Shown here: in pieces, positions 1 to 6,716 of the stretch | How positions within the stretch are numbered: the stretch's first letter is position 1 | Layout of the letters: every line of letters starts with the position of its first letter | Assembly (NCBI GenBank): GCA_964580235.1 | Contig: CAZOJY010000103.1 | Location: 1-12,720, forward strand | Origin: G020348385 sp964580235 | Lineage (GTDB): Bacteria; Acidobacteriota; Aminicenantia; Aminicenantales; Aminicenantaceae | Direction: 5' to 3' | Length of the DNA stretch: 12,720 bases | The notes under the pieces: generated by a model | Told to the model about the DNA's origin: nothing | Database searches by the model: none | What the model saw: only the letters and a program-made list of their open reading frames with translations | Position numbers and translations under genes: made by a program

Positions 1-2
1 AT

Positions 3-106
3 CGGTAACGTGTCCCTTAAATTTTCGGTACATGTCCCTGATTTCAATGTATATAATATTAAATCCCGTTAAAAAAAAATCATGTTTATGAATAATTCAG
101 GTTAAT
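3..106 (+). repeat. Left-end copy of a repeat shared in inverted orientation with the right end
   Basis: Two blocks here recur, reverse-complemented and in the same order, at the other end of the window. The first is a 16-bp block at 3-18 (cggtaacgtgtccctt), matching 12696-12711. The second is a 19-bp block at 88-106 (atgaataattcaggttaat), matching 12661-12679. The blocks are 69 bp apart here but 16 bp apart in the right copy, so this copy has about 53 extra bases. Those include a second, imperfect copy of the first block at 26-39 and an A-run at 71-79. The ATPase gene starts 7 bp beyond the second block. This is probably a dispersed repeat at which assembly stopped; true element ends are possible. 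Confidence 0.75.
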
Positions 107-112
107 AATAAT

Positions 113-1435
113 ATGATTAAAATTAATAAAACTTCTTCAAAATTCTTCCCTCGCCGTCTTATGGAAGTATTGAAAAAATGGATTGACCGCAGAGAAATAT
201 ACGCCATTAAAGGTCCCCGCCAATCAGGGAAGACCACACTTCTAAAGATGCTTCAACAATATCTGATAGATGAAAAGGAAATTAATCCGGAAAATATTAT
301 ATTTTTGACCTTTGAAGACAGAGAGATTTTAGAAAAATTTTCTTTAAATCCAAAAGATTTTATCAAGAGTTTCATCGGAAAAAGACAAAACGAGCGCTTC
401 TATTTTTTTCTAGACGAATTTCATTATCTTGCTGACGGAGGACAAAAACTAAAGCTTCTTTATGACCTTTTTGAAAATATCAAGTTCGTAATTACCGGAT
501 CTTCTTCCTTGGAACTAACAGGAAAGACCGCTAAATTTTTAGTTGGTCGAATGTTCTCATTTTATCTCCTTGAACTGAGTTTTGCTGAATTTATTCGAGT
601 AAAATCCTCACAGCTCAACAATGTATACCTGGAAAGAGCAAAAATGCTCAAAGAATTTATAAGCGCCGGAAAAAATTTCAGGTTTGAAAAGGATATTTTT
701 TGCTCTGACTTTGAAAAATATTTTGAAGAATATGCAATCTTTGGCGGCTACCCGGAAGTCATTAAAACGGAAGATTCCCACACAAAAAGAACAATCTTAA
801 AAAACATCTATGAGACTTATGTCACGCGGGATATTATAGGACTCTTAAGGCTTAACAATATCACCAAATTTAGAACTACAGTCAGGCTCTTAGCTGCACA
901 CATCAGCAGCCTGGTTAATTATAACAGCCTTTGTTCTGATTCCCAGACTTACTTCAAGGAATTGAAACATTATCTTTCTGTTCTGGAAGAGACTTACATA
1001 ATATCTCTTTTAGGACCTTTTTACACCAACAGAGTGACTGAACTGAAGAAAAATCCCAAACTTTATTTCATCGATACGGGTTTGCGAAATTGCGCCCTTG
1101 ATAACTTCAATAAGATTGAATTCAGGACGGATGCGGGAAATCTAATGGAGAATACAGCCTATATTCAATTAAAGATAAACTGCCCTGGGTTTTCTATAAA
1201 ATACTGGCGAACTTTGGCCAAGGCAGAGGTCGATTTTATTCTGGAAAAGGGAGGAAAAGTCATCCCCATTGAGGTTAAATATTCCAATATATCGGGGCCA
1301 AAAATATCCCGGGGATTTAGAAATTTTATTCTCCACTATAAACCGGACAAAGCTTTAGTTTTGACTAAAGGCTTCTGCGGTGATTTAAAGATAAACTCAT
1401 CTTTAATCAAATTTATCCCTGTGTGGTACATATAA
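113..1435 (+). CDS. AAA ATPase with C-terminal PD-(D/E)XK-like domain (DUF4143 family), copy 1
   Basis: A 440-residue ATP-binding protein of the widespread AAA/DUF4143 group; the cellular role of this group is poorly known. Visible motifs are Walker A GPRQSGKT at residues 34-41, Walker B FFLDEF at 98-103, a sensor-like ITGSSSLEL at 127-135, and VGRM near 144-147. The C-terminal part has the family-typical YFIDTGLRN and then E372-x-D374 ... E387-x-K389, a PD-(D/E)XK-like signature. Length is normal for the family. The ATG at 113 keeps the FFPRRL N-terminus that precedes Walker A in relatives. No clear Shine-Dalgarno is visible, and the start lies just after the end repeat. The gene is markedly AT-rich compared with the right-hand operon, which suggests acquisition. 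It is only distantly similar to the ATPase at 2106-3230. The family call is firm; function and DNA cleavage are unproven. Confidence 0.9.
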   Translation: MIKINKTSSKFFPRRLMEVLKKWIDRREIYAIKGPRQSGKTTLLKMLQQYLIDEKEINPENIIFLTFEDREILEKFSLNPKDFIKSFIGKRQNERFYFFLDEFHYLADGGQKLKLLYDLFENIKFVITGSSSLELTGKTAKFLVGRMFSFYLLELSFAEFIRVKSSQLNNVYLERAKMLKEFISAGKNFRFEKDIFCSDFEKYFEEYAIFGGYPEVIKTEDSHTKRTILKNIYETYVTRDIIGLLRLNNITKFRTTVRLLAAHISSLVNYNSLCSDSQTYFKELKHYLSVLEETYIISLLGPFYTNRVTELKKNPKLYFIDTGLRNCALDNFNKIEFRTDAGNLMENTAYIQLKINCPGFSIKYWRTLAKAEVDFILEKGGKVIPIEVKYSNISGPKISRGFRNFILHYKPDKALVLTKGFCGDLKINSSLIKFIPVWYI

Positions 1436-1474
1436 AAGATGAACCGCAATCAACGCGCGGTATTAGGATTTCCC

Positions 1475-1512
1475 GTGTCATCGCGAGGAGCAAAGCGACG
1501 TGGCGATCTCAA
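1475..1512. repeat. Dispersed palindromic repeat (GAGGAGCAAAGCGACG type)
   Basis: The core gaggagcaaagcgacg is flanked by 5-bp arms atcgc (1480-1484) and gcgat (1503-1507). It closely resembles a short GC-richer repeat (cattgcgaggagcgaagcga type) that I recall scattered in intergenic regions of many environmental bacterial genomes. It stands out from the AT-rich surroundings and lies 40 bp after the first ATPase gene. Its family membership is from memory, not from a search. Confidence 0.5.
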
Positions 1513-1765
1513 CCGAAGGATTGATCCATAACTACAGTTCAGACACTAGCAAGCTCCATTTCAGCTTCGCAAACAGGAGAGCCCTAAGCCCCCTGTATGC
1601 CTATAATATATTGGGCATACAGAACAAAAAAGAAAAACAGAAATTCTCCCTGCTTCGCCAATCCCTGGCCCTTCTCTCATCTGAAATCAGAGAAATCATA
1701 AGACCTTTTTTCTCCGATAAGCCTGTCTTCCATAAAGGAGGAATTACTTTCAAGGAGGGGCTGGA
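1513..1765. other. Intergenic stretch with no recognisable gene
   Basis: A 90-codon open frame covers 1500-1772 on the plus strand, but it begins inside the palindromic repeat, has no ribosome binding site, and its product (low complexity, Ser/Leu/Lys-rich) resembles nothing I recognise. The last bases hold a strong AAGGAGG Shine-Dalgarno (1752-1758) that belongs to the transposase remnant starting at 1766. I see no other signal. It may be degenerate mobile-element DNA. Confidence 0.4.
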
Positions 1766-2021
1766 ATGTTAGGAGTGGCCATGCATATAACCATATAGAC
1801 ACTTTTTGAAAGCGGTTACAGCAAGACCAAGATAGCGGAGATTGTTGGTTGTTCACGCAAGGCTGTGCGGCGGGCATTGAGGCGAATGGATCAATTATTA
1901 TAATAATCACCGCTATCATGAGGCCATCGATAATGTAACACCGAGTGATAAGTATTTTGGCAGGGACCGGGAGATCATAGCACAGAGGAAAAAGACCAAG
2001 GCCGATGTCCAAATCCTTTGA
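1766..2021 (+). pseudogene. Decayed transposase: N-terminal HTH piece joined to an integrase-type C-terminus
   Basis: From ATG 1766, 7 bp after a perfect AAGGAGG, the frame reads MLGVAMHITI, a TAG at 1796, then TLFESGYSKTKIAEIVGCSRKAV and ends at TAA 1901. This is a helix-turn-helix start like that of IS21-type IstA. In another frame, 1893-2021 encodes NYYNNHRYHEAIDNVTPSDK and continues through YFGRDREIIAQRKKTKADVQIL to a TGA. That matches the extreme C-terminus of DDE transposases of the IS3/IS481 kind. The catalytic core between them is gone. An internal stop, a frame change and the missing centre make this a clear relic. Whether both halves came from one element or from two is unclear; the C-terminal YHEA pattern is not typical of IS21. 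No terminal repeats were found. Confidence 0.75.
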
Positions 2022-2059
2022 CGACACACACTTATAATTACTATATTTCAAGGAATATA

Positions 2060-2089
2060 AATCCTTATAATTGACATTTTATAAGGATT
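2060..2089. promoter_or_regulatory. 11-bp perfect inverted repeat straddling the -35 box (possible operator)
   Basis: aatccttataa (2060-2070) and ttataaggatt (2079-2089) are exact reverse complements separated by 8 bases (ttgacatt) that contain the -35 hexamer of the ATPase promoter. A third imperfect half-site, caaggaat, lies at 2049-2056. The position fits an operator for a dimeric repressor that would block RNA polymerase. A hairpin role is less likely because transcription should start downstream. Confidence 0.5.
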
Positions 2090-2099
2090 GTGTTAGCAT
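2071..2099 (+). promoter_or_regulatory. Sigma-70 promoter for the second ATPase, predicting a leaderless mRNA
   Basis: TTGACA (2071-2076), a 17-bp spacer, and TAGCAT (2094-2099), which matches TATAAT at 4 of 6 positions. The ATG at 2106 is seven bases after the end of the -10 box, where transcription should begin. No Shine-Dalgarno lies between them. The mRNA is therefore predicted to be leaderless. Confidence 0.65.
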
Positions 2100-2105
2100 T
2101 AATCC

Positions 2106-3230
2106 ATGAAAATCCCACGGTATTTTCAACGTTTGGATTCTTACCATAAGCCCAACAAAATCCTGGTTATTTACGGTCCCCGACAGGTTGGGAAAACAAC
2201 TCTCCTGACAGATTATCTTCAGAAAACAAAACTGAAGTATAGACTTGATTCCGGAGAGGATGTACGAATCCAAGAAATACTCGAATCCCATGATTTTAGG
2301 AAAATCAGAGATTATGCCCGAGGGTATGAACTTGTCGCCATCGATGAGGCTCAGAAAATCCCTCGTGTGGGTGACAGTCTTAAGATTATTGTTGATCAGA
2401 TTCCGGGAATTTATGTCATTGCCACCGGTTCATCATCATTTGATCTGGCCGGGCAGGTCGGAGAACCTCTTACCGGAAGAAAGATCACACTTATCCTGTA
2501 TCCTGTCGCCCAGATGGAACTCCAAGAACTTTACAATCCTTTCGAAATGCATGAGCGTCTGGAAGAATTTTTAATATACGGATCTTATCCGGAAGTCATT
2601 GCTGAAGCCGATACTAAAGAAAAAGCAAGGATACTTACGGAAATCACCTCTTCTTACCTTCTTAAAGATATTCTAGTTCTTGATCGAGTGAAAAGCTCTA
2701 AGATTCTACTCGATCTGCTTCGGCTTCTCGCATTTCAGATCGGCAACGAAGTCTCTTTGAGTGAGATCGCTCAAAAGATTGGAATAGATTATAAGACTGT
2801 AGCCCGCTATATTGATCTGCTTGAAAAGAATTTTGTGCTTTTTATGTTGCGAGGCTACAGCCGAAACCTCCGAAGTGAGATGACAAAAAAGGCAAAATAT
2901 TATTTTTTCGATATAGGAATTCGGAACGCCCTGGTCGCCAATTTTAATCCATTCGAGCTACGCAATGACATTGGAATGCTCTGGGAGAATTTCCTTGTTA
3001 TGGAAAGACAAAAAAAACAGTCATATAAGGTGGTTCCTGTCAATTTCTATTTTTGGCGTACCTGGCAGAAGAAGGAGATCGACCTTATTGAAGAGCGACA
3101 AGGCCGGCTATTTGCTTATGAGTTTAAATGGCGTGGGGGAGCTCGGGAACCTAAGTCTTTCCGCGATGCCTATCCCGATGCTGAATTTCATGTTGTGAAC
3201 CAGGAGAACTATCTGGAATTTATCACCTAA
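2106..3230 (+). CDS. AAA ATPase with C-terminal PD-(D/E)XK-like domain (DUF4143 family), copy 2
   Basis: A 374-residue member of the same ATPase family as the gene at 113-1435, but well diverged and less AT-rich. Walker A is GPRQVGKT at residues 24-31. Walker B is LVAIDEAQKI at 76-85. ATGSSSFDL lies at 106-114 and EPLTGR at 120-125, the last holding a possible arginine finger. A winged-helix-like segment, EVSLSEIAQKIGIDYKTVAR, covers about 214-233. After FFDIGIRNAL (266-275), the C-terminal PD-(D/E)XK-like signature is E324-x-D326 ... E339-x-K341. Length is typical. The ATG at 2106 is chosen because it lies at the predicted transcription start and 23 residues before Walker A, the family norm. 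An inverted repeat in the promoter suggests regulation by a dimeric repressor. Family confident; biological role unknown. Confidence 0.92.
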   Translation: MKIPRYFQRLDSYHKPNKILVIYGPRQVGKTTLLTDYLQKTKLKYRLDSGEDVRIQEILESHDFRKIRDYARGYELVAIDEAQKIPRVGDSLKIIVDQIPGIYVIATGSSSFDLAGQVGEPLTGRKITLILYPVAQMELQELYNPFEMHERLEEFLIYGSYPEVIAEADTKEKARILTEITSSYLLKDILVLDRVKSSKILLDLLRLLAFQIGNEVSLSEIAQKIGIDYKTVARYIDLLEKNFVLFMLRGYSRNLRSEMTKKAKYYFFDIGIRNALVANFNPFELRNDIGMLWENFLVMERQKKQSYKVVPVNFYFWRTWQKKEIDLIEERQGRLFAYEFKWRGGAREPKSFRDAYPDAEFHVVNQENYLEFIT

Positions 3231-3274
3231 TCTGTTTTTTTGCTTTGCACAAAACCGGAAATTTTCACGTGGCA

Positions 3275-3286
3275 TTGACATTATTA
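3275..3286 (+). promoter_or_regulatory. Possible -35 element cut off by the first gap
   Basis: The sequence ttgacattatta runs into the N gap. It repeats the start of the promoter at 2071 (ttgacatttta). If real, the rest of the promoter and its gene are missing or scrambled. No -10 box can be seen. Confidence 0.25.
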
Positions 3287-3386
3287 NNNNNNNNNNNNNN
3301 NNNNNNNNNNNNNNNNNNNNNNNNNNNNNNNNNNNNNNNNNNNNNNNNNNNNNNNNNNNNNNNNNNNNNNNNNNNNNNNNNNNNNN
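3287..3386. other. Assembly gap, 100 N
   Basis: Exactly 100 N, the usual placeholder for a gap of unknown size. The 7 bases before it and the 7 bases after it are both attatta, so the two contigs may overlap and no DNA need be missing. Confidence 0.95.
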
Positions 3387-3638
3387 ATTATTAAACCAAC
3401 AGATGAATTAGCCATCGACAGTACTTTGGCAGGAAAATACAAAATTATCGCGGAAATTGGCCGAGCGGGGATGGGTATTGTTTACAAAGCCCAGGATCTA
3501 AAACTTAAGCGTTTTGTTGCCATAAAGATTCTTCCATCAGAGCTTGCCAGCGATGAAAAGGCCAAAAAGCGTTTCATTCAAGAAGCACAGGCGGCAGCGG
3601 TTTTATCTCATCCCAATATTTGTACAATTTATGAGGTT
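3387..3638 (+). pseudogene. Ser/Thr protein kinase N-lobe fragment, broken at both ends
   Basis: The frame opens directly at the gap (IIKPTDELAIDSTLAGKYKI) and encodes the start of a Hanks-type (PknB-like) kinase domain: the nucleotide loop EIGRAGMGIVYKA, the ATP-binding lysine in VAIKIL, the alpha-C region ending in FIQEAQAA, and LSHPNICTIYEV. Homology stops at about 3638. The hinge, the HRD catalytic loop and the DFG motif are all absent. The open frame runs on to 3728 but reads antisense to the glycosidase. There is no in-frame ATG; the only start is TTG 3426, inside the domain. The usual second glycine of the loop is alanine. In related genomes such kinases follow a zinc ribbon and occur in many copies. 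A repeat-driven misassembly is therefore as likely as a genuine deletion. Confidence 0.8.
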
Positions 3639-5743
3639 ATTTGCCTTAGGTTTTTATGCCTGACTGTCAGGGGGATGCAAAGAATTTCGAGGCGGCGGGA
3701 GTTGAAATCGGATTCTATGACGACATAAATATCCTCATTCTTCCTCTCCAGCCTGTGTTTGATCTTTTTCCCGTCGATGAAGACATTAAACAGTTTTTCA
3801 AGATGAGGTTTTTTATCGGGGGAGCGGCTCCAGGGAATCAAAGTTTTGATTATTCCTTTGTGGGGGAAGTTGCTGTTGTACTCGAGAGTTATCATGTTTT
3901 TTGTTTCGTCAAAAGTGTATTCATAGGCCACGAAAGTATCGTTTGCGGGCTGGTAGATATGGATACGGGCAGATTCTTTGCCCAGCTTTGGCTCGATGTT
4001 CAAATGATCCCATCCCAGATCGATCCCGAAATAACCATCGAACAGGGCTTTTCCCATACTCCCTGCCGTCCCGGCGTAGAAGTCGCTGCCTTGTCCAACC
4101 CCTTCCTTGTTGTCCCATTCGAAAAATCCTCTGTTCAACACATTTTTTTTTATGATCTCCAGCCATTTTTCTGTAGCTGTTTGGCTGAAACCGTGCTGGA
4201 ACATGGCATAGATCAACCGTGCGCCGAACCAATCCCACTGGGCTCCGTTCTGGTATTCATAAGGATCGTCCAGCAGCGGATGCTTGAAGAAATTTTTCGG
4301 GTAGGGCGGAAGGAGTGTCCCGCTTATAGTAGATACACGGTAGGCTTCCTGCCTTTTCAATGCTTCTTGAATAATTCTCCTTGCTTTTTCCTCATCAGCC
4401 AGACCGGAAAGCACTGCCTGTGTGTTTCCGCCCATCGCGAACATGTCTGCTTCATTAAATTCGTGCCTGAGGTCGTCTAGATGAATATGGACCCGGTAAA
4501 ATCCCTTGTCCTCCTGCCACAGCCATTTGTTGGCGTTGTCCTTTATCGAAAGAGCCTTTTCTCGCCAGAAATCTCCTTTTTTTATCTCTCCCACAGCACC
4601 CATCATGCCGCCCAGATTCAGGCAGGCCTCACAGAACATGCTCTGGTCGTAGATATCCGCTGTCCAGTGGGTCCGTCCATCAGCGTAAACGGCCTCCTGG
4701 TCTGCGTCCACCAGATCCACATCTCCCCAGTCTGCCGTGTGGGCCCCTGTAACGAGGCCGAACTCCTCGTTCCACCGGGAATCGCAGACAAACTGGAGGG
4801 CTTTTTCGAGTCTGTCGATGATCTTCTCTCCGGCAACGGTTTTTTCCAGCCAGGGGGGTCCCTTGATTTCAAAGATTTGATAAGCTGCCTGGACAGCGCT
4901 TGCCTCCTGGTCGGTTTCGGTCGTGTTTTTATCCGATCCCCCTCGAGAGTCTATCCAATCCTCCAGGGATCCGTTTTCTTTTTGAAAAGCCAGGTGCTCC
5001 TCGAGCCAGGAGCAAAGATAGGATTGGTCATAAAAATAGCGAGAGGCAGGAAGGATGGTATTGGCATCCCGTAGCCAGATCTGAGGATAATCCACCCCTG
5101 CGGCGAATCCCGATATGTTCCCTGTCTTCCCGGGAAAAGTCACTTCATTTTGATTCAATGTCAGGCGTATTATCTTCAAAATTCGGTTAATTTCCTCATT
5201 GCTGGTTCGAAATTTGGTGTATTTTCCGTAATCCAAGGAAAAGGGGACCTTATCCTCCGGCCATTCTTTTTCCGTGACATCCAATCTGATCACCCCCGTA
5301 CGGGAGCCATAATCGCGGAACCACGATTGCCCTTCCCTCACCATGTCGAACATGATGATGTATTGTTGGGTCTCGAGCGGGGCCCGCAGAGTGATTGGCA
5401 TATCGAATGTCTGACCGGGCTCGATCACACCGGGAAGGGGAAAGCGGCGGTTGTCAAAACGGACCGTCCTGTAGTTTTCTCTTAAATAAAGGTGGTAGGA
5501 GAGGAAACAGGGGTATTCACCTTCAGAACTCCAGGCCATTTTCCCCCTGTTTTTTATCTGGAGGCGGAAAGGAACACGGTCTCCCACATGGGCTGTAAGG
5601 TAACTTTGTTCCGGTTCTATCCAGCTGTTGTAGTCAGCCTTAGCCTCCGATTTTTTATCTTGCTTTTGCGTGAATACCAAAAAAACGATGGCCCCGATGA
5701 GGATCGGATAAAAAATCCAACGGGCGGTTTTGGCGATATTCAT
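3629..5743 (-). CDS. Membrane-anchored six-hairpin glycosidase with N-terminal Ig-like domain
   Basis: A protein of 704 residues from the ATG at 5743 (a TTG two codons upstream is less likely). A short positive N-terminus and a hydrophobic segment at about 9-25 suggest a signal anchor that places the rest outside the cytoplasm. Residues 47-155 form a beta-rich domain with LSYHLYL, LPGVIEPGQ and MFDMVREGQSWF, like the NBR1-type Ig domains fused to bacterial exported enzymes. Residues 175-580 look like an (alpha/alpha)6 glycosidase: YPQIWLRDAN at 219-228, TADWGDVDLVDAD at 337-349 and YQNGAQWDWFGARL at 497-510. A beta-sandwich tail ends near RRLEILCIPL. The substrate is unknown; an alpha-glucan or other oligosaccharide is possible. 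The ATG overlaps the hypE stop (TGATG), so it is probably translated by coupling. The final ten or so codons lie at the kinase junction and may not be native. Confidence 0.75.
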   Translation of the reverse strand: MNIAKTARWIFYPILIGAIVFLVFTQKQDKKSEAKADYNSWIEPEQSYLTAHVGDRVPFRLQIKNRGKMAWSSEGEYPCFLSYHLYLRENYRTVRFDNRRFPLPGVIEPGQTFDMPITLRAPLETQQYIIMFDMVREGQSWFRDYGSRTGVIRLDVTEKEWPEDKVPFSLDYGKYTKFRTSNEEINRILKIIRLTLNQNEVTFPGKTGNISGFAAGVDYPQIWLRDANTILPASRYFYDQSYLCSWLEEHLAFQKENGSLEDWIDSRGGSDKNTTETDQEASAVQAAYQIFEIKGPPWLEKTVAGEKIIDRLEKALQFVCDSRWNEEFGLVTGAHTADWGDVDLVDADQEAVYADGRTHWTADIYDQSMFCEACLNLGGMMGAVGEIKKGDFWREKALSIKDNANKWLWQEDKGFYRVHIHLDDLRHEFNEADMFAMGGNTQAVLSGLADEEKARRIIQEALKRQEAYRVSTISGTLLPPYPKNFFKHPLLDDPYEYQNGAQWDWFGARLIYAMFQHGFSQTATEKWLEIIKKNVLNRGFFEWDNKEGVGQGSDFYAGTAGSMGKALFDGYFGIDLGWDHLNIEPKLGKESARIHIYQPANDTFVAYEYTFDETKNMITLEYNSNFPHKGIIKTLIPWSRSPDKKPHLEKLFNVFIDGKKIKHRLERKNEDIYVVIESDFNSRRLEILCIPLTVRHKNLRQITS

Positions 5744-6660
5744 CAACAAATCCGGGGAAGAAGCTCCGAGGTCAGGGGCTCCAGAAGCCTCAAGCCACCC
5801 GAGATCGTTCTCAGGAGAAGCTCGCCAGGCCTGCCTATTTTGTCTCCGATTTGCCCGATCACCGCAGCATTCCTTCCCAGTTTATCCTGTTTTAGCCTAT
5901 CCACAATTCGGGATGCAGATCTTGAGGGTACAACCAGAACAGCTCTCCCTTCGCAGGCAAGATAAAGCGGATCGATCCCCAAGAGTTCTGTTGCGCCTTT
6001 GACGGCCCTTGAGACCGGCACCTTTTCCTCTTGGATAACGACCGGATAAGGCAGGTTTTCGGACAGTTCGGAGAGAACCGAGGCCAACCCCCCTCGAGTG
6101 ATGTCTCTCATCCATCGGACACCTTTTTTCCATAAGGGGAGGAGAAAATTCAAGGGCGCGCAGTCGCTTCTGGTTTGAGCCTCCAGCCCAAAATCTCCCC
6201 TGGCCAGCATGACGGCCAGGCTGTGTTCACCGAGTGTTCCTGTCACGATGATTTTGTCTCCCTGGCCGTGTCTCACCACTTTTGTATCTCCGGTGGCGAT
6301 TTGCACACCCGCCCTTCTGGCAGCTCTATTGATGGATCGCAATATTTTTTCAAGATCATCCCAGGGAAGGCCTTCTTCCAGGATGAAAGACAGGGAAATG
6401 TATTCGGGTTTGGCTCCTGCTACGACCAAATCATTGACCGTCCCGTTGATACACAAGGTGCCGATATCTCCTCCCGGGAAAAAGACCGGATCGACCACAT
6501 AGCTGTCGGTTGTGAAGGCCATCTGATTGGGCAGAAAGGCGGCATCGGCCAATTCATCCAGAATGGGATTTTTGAAAGATTTTACAATGTGCTGGTCGAT
6601 GAAGTCTCTCATCATCCTGCCGCCGGTTCCCAGTTCCAGACTGACCTTTTTTATCTTCAT
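5743..6660 (-). CDS. hypE: Hydrogenase maturation factor HypE (carbamoyl dehydratase)
   Basis: HypE takes a carbamoyl group from HypF on its C-terminal cysteine and dehydrates it with ATP to a thiocyanate, the source of the cyanide ligands of the [NiFe]-hydrogenase iron. This 305-residue protein ends in exactly the required LPRIC tail (Cys305). It also has the family blocks LGTGGRMM at 10-17, FFPGGDIGTLCINGTVNDL at 60-78, ATGDTKVVRHG at 122-132, SDCAPLN at 165-171 and MRDITRGGL at 184-192. It is slightly shorter than usual (about 330), but no motif is lost. A GGAG Shine-Dalgarno precedes the ATG at 6660 by about 8 bases. It lies 56 bp after hypD and overlaps the glycosidase start by one base. 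Cytoplasmic; partner of HypC, HypD and HypF. Confidence 0.97.
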   Translation of the reverse strand: MKIKKVSLELGTGGRMMRDFIDQHIVKSFKNPILDELADAAFLPNQMAFTTDSYVVDPVFFPGGDIGTLCINGTVNDLVVAGAKPEYISLSFILEEGLPWDDLEKILRSINRAARRAGVQIATGDTKVVRHGQGDKIIVTGTLGEHSLAVMLARGDFGLEAQTRSDCAPLNFLLPLWKKGVRWMRDITRGGLASVLSELSENLPYPVVIQEEKVPVSRAVKGATELLGIDPLYLACEGRAVLVVPSRSASRIVDRLKQDKLGRNAAVIGQIGDKIGRPGELLLRTISGGLRLLEPLTSELLPRIC

Positions 6661-6716
6661 CGATTTTTCTCCGATCGTCTAATACCGGCAATCTGATAAA
6701 CATGGTCGGTAGGGTT

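Noticed and set aside
1500..1772. 90-codon plus-strand open frame
   Set aside because: It begins inside the palindromic repeat, lacks a ribosome binding site, and matches no family I know.
3231..3245. T-run after the second ATPase as a terminator
   Set aside because: No stem precedes the T-run, so an intrinsic terminator is not supported.
3656..5074. Long plus-strand open frames opposite the glycosidase (274 and 197 codons)
   Set aside because: They are antisense to a well-supported gene, in one shared frame, with no recognisable motifs.
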